This document shows positions 1 through 5,929 of a stretch of 6,101 nucleotides of DNA, in pieces. The notes under the pieces were generated by a model. The model was not told where the DNA came from and ran no database searches. It saw only the letters and a program-made list of their open reading frames with translations. The first letter of the stretch is position 1. Each line of letters begins with the position of its first letter. This DNA comes from Rhodocyclales bacterium (lineage in GTDB: Bacteria; Pseudomonadota; Gammaproteobacteria; Burkholderiales; Rhodocyclaceae). A program made the translations under genes and the position numbers. The stretch is taken from positions 1 through 6,101 of the forward strand of contig JAJTBM010000190.1 in the NCBI GenBank assembly GCA_021286885.1. Direction: 5' to 3'.

Positions 1-2
1 TC

Positions 3-257
3 CTGCTGGCCGGCTCCCTGCTGGTGCTGCTGGCCATTGTGGCCAACATCTTCCTGCAGATGCCGGTGCTGCACCTGGCCATCAGTGCTGTGATCGTGGT
101 GCTGTTCTCTGCCTACATGCTATACGACATCCACGCCATCGTGTCTGGCGGCGAGACCAACTACGTCACCGCCACCCTGGCCGTGTATCTGGACGTGTAT
201 AACGTGTTCGTGAGCCTGCTGAACCTGATCATGTCCTTCGCGGGCGACCGGGACTAA
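3..257 (+). CDS. Bax inhibitor-1 / YccA family membrane protein, C-terminal fragment
   Basis: The gene enters from the left edge; 84 residues and a TAA stop are visible, in the frame starting at base 3. Three hydrophobic stretches can be seen: residues about 1-19, 23-46 and 57-80. Between the last two lies a DIHAIVSGGETNYVTAT segment, followed by YLDVYNVFVSLLNLI and the short charged tail AGDRD. This matches the C-terminus of E. coli YccA (a GGETNY motif, then LYNIFVSLL and a final RD), so it resembles YccA more than the YbhL/YbhM branch. Family members are seven-helix inner-membrane proteins; E. coli YccA is a substrate and modulator of the FtsH protease. Whether this protein does the same is inference. 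The N-terminal part, start and promoter lie outside the window. It ends at a strong hairpin and converges with rlmD. Confidence 0.9.
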   Translation: MLAGSLLVLLAIVANIFLQMPVLHLAISAVIVVLFSAYMLYDIHAIVSGGETNYVTATLAVYLDVYNVFVSLLNLIMSFAGDRD

Positions 258-272
258 ACGCCCCCTGCCCCA

Positions 273-304
273 GCAAAAAGGCGACCTCCGGGTCGCCTTT
301 TTGC
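273..304. terminator. Bidirectional rho-independent terminator
   Basis: A perfect 14-bp stem (273-286 with 291-304) closes a 4-base loop, TCCG. The stem is GC-rich at the top (GGCGACC/GGTCGCC) and has A5 on one side and T5 on the other, so it reads as hairpin plus T-run on both strands. It sits between two convergent genes, 16 bases after the YccA-family stop and 24 bases beyond the rlmD stop, and can serve both. Confidence 0.9.
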
Positions 305-328
305 TTGCCTGCATTCTGCTTACTGCGT

Positions 329-1678
329 TCAGCGCTCGAACAGCGCAATCGACTCCACGTGGGAGGTATGGGGGAACATGTTGGCGATCCCCGCGCCCTT
401 GAGGGCGTAACCCTTCTCGTGGAACAGCACCGCCGCATCCCGGGCCAGGGTGGCCGGGTTGCACGAGACATACACGATGCGCCGGGGCGCATCCGGCCCC
501 AGGGCCTTGACCACCGCAATCGCACCTTCCCGGGGCGGGTCAATCAGCATCTTGTCCAGGTGACCCAGAGCAGCGATGCTGTCTTCGGTCGCTTCAAACA
601 GGTTGGCTTCGTAGAACTCGCTGCGCTGGGCAAGGCCGTTGGCGGCGGCGTTCTCGCCGGCCCGGCGCACCAGGGCGGCGCTGCCTTCCACCCCCACCAC
701 ATGGGCGCCTCGACTGGCGATGGGCAAACTGAAGTTACCCAGCCCACAGAACAAATCGGCAATCCGTTCGCCCGGCTGCGGATCCAGCAGTTGCATGGCA
801 CGGCGCATCAGCACCCGGTTGATCCACATATTCACTTGGGTGAAATCGGTGGGCCGGAAGGCCATGGACACCCCGAACTCCGGCAGGGTGTAGGCCAGCC
901 CCGGCGCCTTGCGCGGATGCAGCCGCCGGGCAGAATCCGGGCCATTGGGCTGAACCCAGACCTGCACGCCCTCGGCGTCGGCAAAGGCCGCCAAGCGGGC
1001 CTGATCGGCGGCGCTGAAGGGCTGGAGATGGCGGAACACCAATACCGTGATGCCCTCGCCCACCGCGATTTCAATCTGGGGCACCCGATCCGGAATGGAG
1101 AGGCCGGCGATCAAGTCCCGCAGACGCGGCACCAGCGCCGACACATGGGGCGGCAGGATGGCGCAGCTTTCCATGGGCGCCACATAGCTGCTGCGACGCT
1201 GATGGAAGCCAATCAGCAACCCGCCCTTGCTGGGCACCAGCCGCACTGTGAGGCGCGAACGATAGCGATAGCCCCAAGTCGGGCCCACGATGGCCGGGTA
1301 GAGGATTTCCGGCTTGAGCCGACCAATGTGCCACAGGGCGCTTTCCAGCACCCGCTGCTTGGCAGCCACCTGGGCATTGGCCTCCAGGTGCTGCATGCTG
1401 CAGCCGCCGCACACCCCAAAGTGGGGGCACGGGGGCGCCACCCGCTGGGCGCTGACGCGCAGCACCTGATCCACGTCGGCCACCTCGTAATTAGGCTTGG
1501 CCCGGTGGGTGCGATAGGTCACCACTTCGCCGGGCAGGGCGCCCTCGATGAAGATGGTCTTGCCCTCCACCCGGGCGACGCCGCGCCCCTCGTGATCCAG
1601 GGATTCAATAGTAGCCAGCGGGCCTCGGGCCTCGGGCTGAAAACGGGTGTGCGCTTGTGCAGAATTCTGTTCGGACAT
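329..1678 (-). CDS. rlmD: 23S rRNA (uracil-1939-C5)-methyltransferase RlmD (RumA)
   Basis: The predicted 449-residue enzyme uses S-adenosylmethionine to methylate C5 of U1939 in 23S rRNA (E. coli numbering). Parts in order: an N-terminal TRAM RNA-binding domain (about residues 15-75); four cysteines for a [4Fe-4S] cluster (Cys84, Cys90 and Cys93 in [10 protein letters not shown], and Cys172); then a Rossmann methyltransferase domain with motif [10 protein letters not shown] (308-316) and DPPR (380-383). The nucleophile motif [10 protein letters not shown] places Cys406 as catalytic cysteine, and [10 protein letters not shown] at the end supplies the likely general base Glu442. All key residues of E. 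coli RlmD (433 aa; Cys81/87/90/162, Cys389, Glu424) have counterparts. I chose the ATG at 1678 over an in-frame TTG 12 bases upstream because a GGGG purine run lies 7-10 bases ahead of it. The paralogues RlmC and TrmA are less likely given the TRAM domain plus Fe-S pattern. Confidence 0.95.
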   Translation of the reverse strand: MSEQNSAQAHTRFQPEARGPLATIESLDHEGRGVARVEGKTIFIEGALPGEVVTYRTHRAKPNYEVADVDQVLRVSAQRVAPPCPHFGVCGGCSMQHLEANAQVAAKQRVLESALWHIGRLKPEILYPAIVGPTWGYRYRSRLTVRLVPSKGGLLIGFHQRRSSYVAPMESCAILPPHVSALVPRLRDLIAGLSIPDRVPQIEIAVGEGITVLVFRHLQPFSAADQARLAAFADAEGVQVWVQPNGPDSARRLHPRKAPGLAYTLPEFGVSMAFRPTDFTQVNMWINRVLMRRAMQLLDPQPGERIADLFCGLGNFSLPIASRGAHVVGVEGSAALVRRAGENAAANGLAQRSEFYEANLFEATEDSIAALGHLDKMLIDPPREGAIAVVKALGPDAPRRIVYVSCNPATLARDAAVLFHEKGYALKGAGIANMFPHTSHVESIALFER

Positions 1679-1702
1679 GACAGGCCCCAAAACGAAGCGC
1701 GC

Positions 1703-1730
1703 ATTCTAGCCGGGCCTTGAGCCCGCACAA
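1703..1730 (-). promoter_or_regulatory. Candidate sigma-70-type promoter of rlmD
   Basis: On the - strand a TTGTGC -35 element (1730-1725) is followed after 16 bases by TAGAAT (1708-1703), which matches the -10 consensus at five of six positions. Transcription would start near 1696, giving a leader of roughly 18 bases that still contains the GGGG ribosome-binding site. The -35 lies back to back with the region expected for the divergent roxA promoter. This rests on motif reading only. Confidence 0.5.
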
Positions 1731-1731
1731 A

Positions 1732-1757
1732 GCCTGGCCCAGGGGGCAGGCTATAAT
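1732..1757 (+). promoter_or_regulatory. Candidate roxA promoter: consensus -10 with an adjacent dyad
   Basis: A perfect TATAAT lies at 1752-1757, only 7 bases before the roxA ATG at 1765. No good -35 hexamer is found 16-18 bases upstream (the bases there are CAAAGC, AAAGCC or AAGCCT). The spacer is an imperfect 20-base dyad, with GCCTG at 1732-1736 mirrored by CAGGC at 1747-1751, which could bind a regulator. If this -10 is used, the transcript would begin at or within a base or two of the ATG, with almost no leader. Confidence 0.45.
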
Positions 1758-1764
1758 TCCGGAC

Positions 1765-2880
1765 ATGATTACTACACTCTTGGGCGGCCTCTCGGCTGAG
1801 GAATTCCTCGCCGAGTACTGGCAAAAGAAACCACTGCTGATACGCCAGGCAGTCCCCGGATTCACCGGCGTCGCCACCCGTGACGAGCTGTTCCAGCTTG
1901 CCCGGGATGAAGACGTGGAATCCCGTCATGTGAGCTGCAAGAACGGCAGCTGGAGCGTCACCCGTGGCCCCCAGAAGGCCGCCGACCTGCGGCGCAAGGG
2001 GCCGTGGACGGTGCTGATCCAGGGCCTCAACCTGTTCTGCCCGGACGGGGACGAACTGCTCCACCGCTTTCACTTCATCCCCCAGGCCCGGCTGGATGAT
2101 CTGATGGTCAGCTACGCCACCGATGGCGGCGGCGTGGGCCCCCACTTTGATAACTACGACGTGTTCCTACTGCAAGGCATCGGCCAGCGCCGCTGGCAGA
2201 TCAGCAACCAGGAAGACCGCAACCTGGTGGAAGGCGCCCCCCTCAAGATTCTGCAGAATTTCCAGCCCGTGTACGACTGGGTGCTGGAATCCGGCGACAT
2301 GCTCTACCTGCCTCCCCACTGGGCCCACAACGGGATCGCGATTGGGGAATGCACCACCTACTCCATCGGCTTCCGCTCCCCCACCAACCAGGAACTGGCC
2401 CAGGAGTTTCTGGGCTTCATGCAGGAGCGTCTGCAACTGGACGGGATCTATGCCGACCCCGAACTGCAGATCCAGCAAAACTCCGCCCAGATCAGCGACA
2501 CCATGGTGGACAAGGTCTGCGCCACCCTCGCCCAAATTCGCTGGAGCCGGGACGACGTACGCCAGTTCCTGGGGGCATACCTGACCGAACCCAAGCCCCA
2601 CATCTTCTTCGACGGCCCCGACGAGCCTCTGGAGCATGAAGAATTCTGTGCCGAAGCCGAAACCCGGGGTTTCCGGCTGGATGCCCGCACCCTGCTGCTG
2701 TTCTCGGATGGCCAGTTCTTCCTGAACGGGGAGACCCTGTGCGTTGAGGCCGCCGACGTGCCCACGCTCATGCTACTGGCCGACCAGCGCCGCCTCGACA
2801 GCACCCGCGATCTGAGCGAAGACAGCCAGGCCCAGCTGTACGACTGGTACTGCAACGGCTTCGGCGATCTGGATCAGTGA
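1765..2880 (+). CDS. roxA: RoxA/YcfD-like ribosomal protein uL16 arginine 3-hydroxylase (JmjC/cupin_4)
   Basis: The predicted 371-residue protein is a 2-oxoglutarate- and Fe(II)-dependent oxygenase. E. coli YcfD/RoxA (373 aa) hydroxylates Arg81 of ribosomal protein uL16. The N-terminus EYWQKKPLLIRQA matches the family start (RHWQKRPVVLKRG in E. coli). The iron facial triad is visible: His127 and Asp129 in GGGVGPHFDNYDVF, and His188 in LPPHWAHNG, against His125/Asp127/His187 in E. coli. YSIGFRSP follows, carrying the conserved arginine of the co-substrate pocket. The C-terminal third (about residues 215-371) corresponds to the dimerisation and winged-helix regions of the family. The ATG at 1765 is chosen because the alignment begins there; an in-frame TTG at 1717 would add 16 unrelated residues. 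No clear Shine-Dalgarno sequence precedes it. Substrate assignment is by family, not shown by sequence. No hairpin terminator is seen after the stop. Confidence 0.88.
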   Translation: MITTLLGGLSAEEFLAEYWQKKPLLIRQAVPGFTGVATRDELFQLARDEDVESRHVSCKNGSWSVTRGPQKAADLRRKGPWTVLIQGLNLFCPDGDELLHRFHFIPQARLDDLMVSYATDGGGVGPHFDNYDVFLLQGIGQRRWQISNQEDRNLVEGAPLKILQNFQPVYDWVLESGDMLYLPPHWAHNGIAIGECTTYSIGFRSPTNQELAQEFLGFMQERLQLDGIYADPELQIQQNSAQISDTMVDKVCATLAQIRWSRDDVRQFLGAYLTEPKPHIFFDGPDEPLEHEEFCAEAETRGFRLDARTLLLFSDGQFFLNGETLCVEAADVPTLMLLADQRRLDSTRDLSEDSQAQLYDWYCNGFGDLDQ

Positions 2881-3066
2881 TTTTCATTCAGCAAACAAAA
2901 CACCTGATCTAAATACTTGACAAATGCTTCAAAATGTTGCGATGGCGCAACAATGTCTTTATTCGGACACTTTGTCCGTGTTACGATTCACTCCAGATCG
3001 GGTCCCCACCTGATTGCCCCTAAATTTAGGCTGTTGTATTCAATTTATCGATAAGGGAAACCAACA
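2881..3066 (+). promoter_or_regulatory. Palindrome-rich upstream region of the small lipoprotein gene
   Basis: This AT-rich gap has no open frame worth calling. It holds four separate inverted repeats: a 7-bp stem at 2935-2941/2946-2952, a 6-bp stem with a 3-base loop at 2964-2969/2973-2978, a perfect 12-base palindrome CCTAAATTTAGG at 3019-3030, and a perfect 10-base palindrome TTATCGATAA at 3045-3054 that runs into the ribosome-binding site AAGGG (3053-3057). Two weak promoter readings exist. One is an extended -10, TGT-TACGAT, at 2979-2987 with a poor -35 near 2958. The other is TTGCCC (3014-3019), 17 bases, TATTCA (3037-3042), which would place the 12-base palindrome between -35 and -10 like an operator. 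I cannot choose between them. Confidence 0.45.
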
Positions 3067-3333
3067 ATGAAACAATCTCTCCTCGTTGCTGCTCTCGTTG
3101 CGCTGGCCGTCTCCGCTTGTGGCAAGAAGGAAGAGCCGAAGCCCGCTGAAGCTCCTGCTCCCGCTCCCGCTGCTGCTCCCGCTGCTGAAGCCAAGCCCGC
3201 TGAAGCCGCTCCCGCTGCTGCTCCCGCCGCTGACGCTGCCAAGCCCGCTGAAGGCGCTGCTCCGGCCGCTCCCGCTGCTGAAGCCAAGCCCGCTGAAGCC
3301 GCTCCCGCTGCTGCTCCCGCTGAGAAGAAGTAA
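3067..3333 (+). CDS. Small Ala/Pro/Glu/Lys-rich lipoprotein of unknown function
   Basis: The 88-residue product starts MKQSLLVAALVALAVSAC. That is a classic lipoprotein signal peptide with lipobox VSAC, so cleavage before Cys18 would give a 71-residue lipid-anchored protein. The mature part begins GKKEEPKPAEAP and is otherwise low complexity: of 88 residues, 40 are Ala and 15 Pro, with regularly placed Lys and Glu (AEAKPAEAAP), ending in EKK. No folded domain or cysteine beyond Cys18 is seen; an extended, charged tether or spacer in the periplasm is plausible but inferred. Residues 37-54 are repeated at 68-85. A good AAGGG ribosome-binding site ends 9 bases before the ATG, the stop is a tandem TAA TAG, and a strong terminator follows, so it looks like a real single-gene unit. 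Alanine is often written GCT, unlike the GCC-rich neighbours. Similar short GKKEE-type lipoproteins occur in betaproteobacteria as hypothetical proteins; that is recollection only. Confidence 0.82.
   Translation: MKQSLLVAALVALAVSACGKKEEPKPAEAPAPAPAAAPAAEAKPAEAAPAAAPAADAAKPAEGAAPAAPAAEAKPAEAAPAAAPAEKK
3175..3320 (+). repeat. In-frame 53-bp exact direct repeat inside the lipoprotein gene
   Basis: Bases 3175-3227 and 3268-3320 are identical over 53 bases, set 93 bases (31 codons) apart, so the reading frame is kept. Shorter GCTGCTCCCGC and AAGCCCGCTGAAG units recur around and between them. The pattern suggests growth of the gene by in-frame duplication. Copy number could vary between strains by slippage or recombination. 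Confidence 0.9.
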
Positions 3334-3350
3334 TAGCTTCACAGCGATGC

Positions 3351-3382
3351 AAAAAAGCCAACCTTCGGGTTGGCTTTTTTTC
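3351..3382 (+). terminator. Rho-independent terminator of the lipoprotein gene
   Basis: A perfect 13-bp stem (3351-3363 with 3368-3380) is closed by the extra-stable loop C(TTCG)G and followed by a run of eight T (3375-3382). It begins 17 bases after the TAA stop. The A6 on the left side could give partial activity on the other strand, but bamC has its own terminator. Confidence 0.93.
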
Positions 3383-3383
3383 G

Positions 3384-3553
3384 TCCTTTTTTCGTCCTGT
3401 TTCGTTTTTTGCTCTTAATTGAAATCTTTAAATATTTCAATCTTTCAATAAGCTTGCAATCAAATTGTGCAGGTCTTCAATAAAGGATCTTGCACAGATC
3501 CCGCTGCACATGCCAGCGCACCACAGTCCGACAATTGAAGACATTAAAGGCAA
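3384..3553. other. AT-rich gene-free gap with inverted repeats
   Basis: Between the two terminators lies about 170 bases without a convincing reading frame. Three inverted repeats are visible: ATTGAAAT/ATTTCAAT at 3418-3425/3434-3441 (8 bp, 8-base loop), TGTGCAGG/CTTGCACA at 3466-3473/3489-3496 (8 bp with one G-T pair), and a longer-range pair GTCTTCAAT at 3473-3481 with ATTGAAGAC at 3534-3542. TGCAC also occurs repeatedly. No promoter with both hexamers was found. It may hold a small RNA or may simply be spacer. Confidence 0.4.
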
Positions 3554-3582
3554 TAAAAAACCGGATACGCTGATCCGGTTTC
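3554..3582 (-). terminator. Rho-independent terminator of the dapA-bamC unit
   Basis: A 9-bp stem (3558-3566 with 3573-3581) has a 6-base loop. Read on the - strand it is AACCGGAT, loop, ATCCGGTT, leading into six T in total (3560-3555). It lies 46 bases beyond the bamC stop. On the + strand only TTT follows, so activity in that direction should be weaker. Confidence 0.88.
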
Positions 3583-3627
3583 TTATTTGCAGCGCCGCAC
3601 CTGCAGCACGCAACAAACAGCATCTAT

Positions 3628-4794
3628 TTACTTGAGTTGCTGTTGCAGCAAGCCCAGGATCTTGCGAGCAGAATCAGACTTGTCGCTACCACCTTCGGCA
3701 CTCAACACTTCCACCTGCGACATCTCGCCAGTTTCCTTCACCAGAATACGGTACTGGCTGCCCGTGGCCACCACGGGCTTGTCGGAGCGCCAGAAAGCCA
3801 GCTTGGAGAGGATGCCCTCCCCGTCGCCCTTCTTCTTGGCATCGACTTCCGGATCCACGTAGCGCACATAGTACAGACCCTGGCTGCGGTTACGATCCTC
3901 GACCGTAAAGCCGACCCGATCCAGAGCCAGACCAACCCGACGCCAGGCCCGATCAAAGGATTCCTGCACCTGCAGCACCGGCGCACCAGCCAGGGATTGC
4001 AGACGGGCCCGCTCGGGCTCGGCAGTTTCAGTCAGCTTGGCCTTGGCACGGGTTTCATCCGCACCCAGACGCACCATCAGGCGCTGCAAAAACTCGGCTT
4101 CCAGATCGGGATCCGCCGGGCGAGGTTGCCAGATCGTACGGTTCTTGGCCTCATCCGGATAGATTTCGATCATGCCCCGGTGGCTCACGTAGATTTCCAC
4201 GGTGCCAGGCTCAGAACCCGCTTCAAAACGGGTCCGGAACTTGTCACGCTCGGGAGTGGAATACAGACCATCGATGACTTTGCCGAGCGTGTTGCGGATG
4301 AAGTCGGAACTGATCTTGGCCCGGTTCTCGGCCCAGTCGGTTTCCATCACACCCAGCTCAGGCTTGTCCACGTTCAGCAGAAAACCGTTTTCCTGCCAGA
4401 AATCCCGCACCTGGGGCCACAGGGCATCGGCGTTGCCCTGGATCACCAGCCAGCGCTGGGAGCCGGAGCGGACAATGCGCATCTTGTCGATGCTAGCCGG
4501 CGCCACCTGGGGCGCCGCTGTCGGTGCCGCAGAGGCTTGGGCCCCAGCGCTACCCCGCTCGGCGGAGTAGGCCGAGAAAGTGGCCACGCCCTTGGGATCG
4601 ATATCGGGCACCGTGAAGCGCTCATCCCGGCTGGGCGCCGTCAGATCAGGCGGCACTTCCAGGGATTTCAGGACGGGGGCCGTTCCGGCGCTCTTGTAAT
4701 CGATCTTTTTGGATTCCAGGAAGGAACTCGAACACCCGGTCAGGCCAATCGCGAGTGCGATGGCAGACCCGGTGGCCAGCTTGCGGCTTTGCAT
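3628..4794 (-). CDS. bamC: Outer membrane protein assembly factor BamC (NlpB/DapX lipoprotein)
   Basis: The predicted 388-residue lipoprotein is an accessory subunit of the BAM complex, which folds beta-barrel proteins into the outer membrane. The signal peptide ends in lipobox LTGC, so Cys21 would be lipidated. Next comes the extended N-terminal stretch (about 22-100) with YKSAGTAPVLKSLEVPPDLT, which in E. coli BamC lies against BamD. Then an Ala-rich linker (83-100) and two BamC helix-grip domains, about 101-245 (WLVIQGNADALWPQVRDFW, METDW) and about 270-388 (VLQVQESFDRAWRRVGLALD, then RSQGLYYVRYVDP). E. coli BamC is 344 aa, so this one is somewhat longer. The ATG at 4794 is supported by a GAGGG ribosome-binding site 6 bases upstream and by the signal peptide; a longer in-frame extension lacks these. 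It follows dapA after 76 bases, the same order as in E. coli, where the gene was first named dapX. Confidence 0.93.
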   Translation of the reverse strand: MQSRKLATGSAIALAIGLTGCSSSFLESKKIDYKSAGTAPVLKSLEVPPDLTAPSRDERFTVPDIDPKGVATFSAYSAERGSAGAQASAAPTAAPQVAPASIDKMRIVRSGSQRWLVIQGNADALWPQVRDFWQENGFLLNVDKPELGVMETDWAENRAKISSDFIRNTLGKVIDGLYSTPERDKFRTRFEAGSEPGTVEIYVSHRGMIEIYPDEAKNRTIWQPRPADPDLEAEFLQRLMVRLGADETRAKAKLTETAEPERARLQSLAGAPVLQVQESFDRAWRRVGLALDRVGFTVEDRNRSQGLYYVRYVDPEVDAKKKGDGEGILSKLAFWRSDKPVVATGSQYRILVKETGEMSQVEVLSAEGGSDKSDSARKILGLLQQQLK

Positions 4795-4812
4795 GCGTAA
4801 CCCTCGGCGTGG

Positions 4813-4835
4813 GAAAAACAACTGGGACAACCCAG
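4813..4835 (-). terminator. Weak hairpin plus T-run between dapA and bamC (possible attenuator)
   Basis: Read on the - strand, CTGGG TTGT CCCAG (4835-4822) forms a 5-bp stem with a 4-base loop, followed by TTGTTTTT (4821-4814). The stem is too short for a strong terminator, but it could lower readthrough from dapA into bamC. GTTGT also occurs three times here, so chance cannot be excluded. Confidence 0.3.
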
Positions 4836-4870
4836 ACAACTCAGAAACTCTACAGAGGACGAAGCGCGGC

Positions 4871-5749
4871 TCAGACTTCGATGCCGGCCTGACGCATGGC
4901 AGCACGCACGCGGGCGTGGCAGCCTTCGGAGAGGGTGGTGAGGGGCAGGCGGATACCGTTGCCAATCAGACCCATCTGCTCCACCGCCCACTTGACCGGA
5001 ATCGGGTTGGCTTCGCAGAACAGATCCCGGTGCAGACCCACCAGCTTGGCGTTGGCCGCCCGGGCGGTGAGGGCGTCGCCCTTGAGAGCTGCAGCGCAGA
5101 CTTCATGCATCAGGCGCGGGGCCACGTTGGCAGTGACGGAAATGGTGCCATGACCGCCCAGCAGGATGAAGGCCATCATGGTCATGTCGTCGCCGCTGTA
5201 GAGGGCGAAATCCTTGGGCGCACGGGCGATCAGATCGCAAGCGCGATCCAGGTTGCCGGTGGCGTCCTTGATCCCGATGATGTTGGGGATCTCGGCCAGG
5301 CGCAGGGCGGTATCGTTGGCCAGATCTGCCACGGTGCGACCCGGCACGTTGTACAGGATCATGGGCAGGGGGCTGGCTTCAGCGATGGCGCGGAAGTGGC
5401 GGTACAGACCTTCCTGGGTCGGACGGTTGTAGTAGGGCACCACCGACAGGCCGGCCACGGCCCCCGCCTTGCGGGAGAACTCGGTCAGCTCAATGGCTTC
5501 GGAGGTGGAATTGGCGCCCGTGCCGGCGATGATGGGAATGCGCCCCTTGGCGTGCTCCACTGCGACGCGGATGAGTTCGCAATGTTCTTCCACATTCACG
5601 GTGGGGGACTCGCCCGTGGTGCCAACGACAACGATGCCGTCGGTGCCTTCCTGAATGTGGTAATCGATCAGGCTGCGGAAGCGAGGAAGATCCAGGCTGC
5701 CATCCTCATGCATCGGGGTGACGATAGCGACAATCGAACCGGTAATCAT
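4871..5749 (-). CDS. dapA: 4-hydroxy-tetrahydrodipicolinate synthase DapA
   Basis: The enzyme condenses pyruvate with L-aspartate-4-semialdehyde, the first committed step to diaminopimelate and lysine, in the cytoplasm. At 292 residues it equals E. coli DapA in length, and positions align without shift. The Schiff-base lysine is Lys161 in [12 protein letters not shown]. The catalytic triad Thr44, Tyr107 and Tyr133 is present ([22 protein letters not shown]), as is substrate-binding Arg138. Of the lysine feedback site, Ser48, His56, Asn80, Glu84 and Tyr106 are kept, while Ala49 and His53 of E. coli are Pro and Val. The start [13 protein letters not shown] is the family's usual one. An in-frame TTG at 5794 would add 15 residues and is not preferred, although no clear Shine-Dalgarno sequence precedes the ATG. 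It heads the dapA-bamC unit. Confidence 0.96.
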   Translation of the reverse strand: MITGSIVAIVTPMHEDGSLDLPRFRSLIDYHIQEGTDGIVVVGTTGESPTVNVEEHCELIRVAVEHAKGRIPIIAGTGANSTSEAIELTEFSRKAGAVAGLSVVPYYNRPTQEGLYRHFRAIAEASPLPMILYNVPGRTVADLANDTALRLAEIPNIIGIKDATGNLDRACDLIARAPKDFALYSGDDMTMMAFILLGGHGTISVTANVAPRLMHEVCAAALKGDALTARAANAKLVGLHRDLFCEANPIPVKWAVEQMGLIGNGIRLPLTTLSEGCHARVRAAMRQAGIEV

Positions 5750-5783
5750 GTGTATCGCAGGGGAGAGATAGGGAAAGTGGACT

Positions 5784-5789
5784 ATTGTA
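5784..5789 (-). promoter_or_regulatory. Candidate -10 element of dapA
   Basis: On the - strand TACAAT (5789-5784) matches the -10 consensus at five of six positions and lies 34 bases ahead of the dapA ATG. No good -35 is seen at 16-18 bases (CTATGC, TATGCT, GCTATG), so it would need an activator or be weak. Nothing better was found between the gene and the upstream terminator at 5866-5918. Confidence 0.35.
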
Positions 5790-5865
5790 CCCAATCACTT
5801 CCAGAAGCATAGCCGGAAGCAATTGGCTGTTACCAAAAGCAAGCAAGGATAAGGGTTAACCCGTT

Positions 5866-5918
5866 AAAAACACCCCCTTGGCAGCCCTGGAGCTACAGTC
5901 AGAGCGGCACCAAGGGGG
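5866..5918 (-). terminator. Rho-independent terminator of the histone-deacetylase-family gene
   Basis: A perfect 9-bp GC-rich stem, CCCCCTTGG (5873-5881) with CCAAGGGGG (5910-5918), encloses a 28-base loop. On the - strand it is followed by TG and then five T (5870-5866). It starts 11 bases beyond the stop of the right-edge gene. The large loop is unusual but contains a small internal AGC/GCT pairing. Confidence 0.75.
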
Positions 5919-5929
5919 CAGATACGGGC

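Noticed and set aside
305..1720. A 471-codon open frame on the + strand opposite rlmD
   Set aside because: It is the complement of a clearly conserved rlmD with all catalytic motifs. Its translation is rich in His, Gly and Arg without family features, as expected from antisense of GC-rich coding DNA.
2917..2922. Perfect TTGACA as -35 of the lipoprotein promoter
   Set aside because: At 16-18 bases downstream the sequence is GCGATG, CGATGG or GATGGC, none resembling a -10 element.
3175..3320. Direct repeats as a CRISPR array or tandem-repeat element
   Set aside because: Only two 53-base copies exist, they are in frame within a coding sequence, and the intervening DNA is made of the same codon motifs rather than unique spacers.
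3026..3361. Minus-strand frames over the lipoprotein gene giving Gln/Arg- or Ser/Gly-rich repeats
   Set aside because: They arise from the repeated GCT/CCC codons of the + strand gene read backwards; the + strand frame has the signal peptide, lipobox, ribosome-binding site and terminator.
3637..4800. A 387-codon open frame on the + strand opposite bamC, and a similar one at 4709-5812 opposite dapA
   Set aside because: Both lie antisense to recognised genes, lack ribosome-binding sites and give composition-driven sequences.
5853..5862. Palindrome GGGTTAACCC as a regulator site
   Set aside because: It lies just past the T-run of the right-edge gene's terminator and well upstream of the candidate dapA promoter; a lone 10-base palindrome is too little to support a call.
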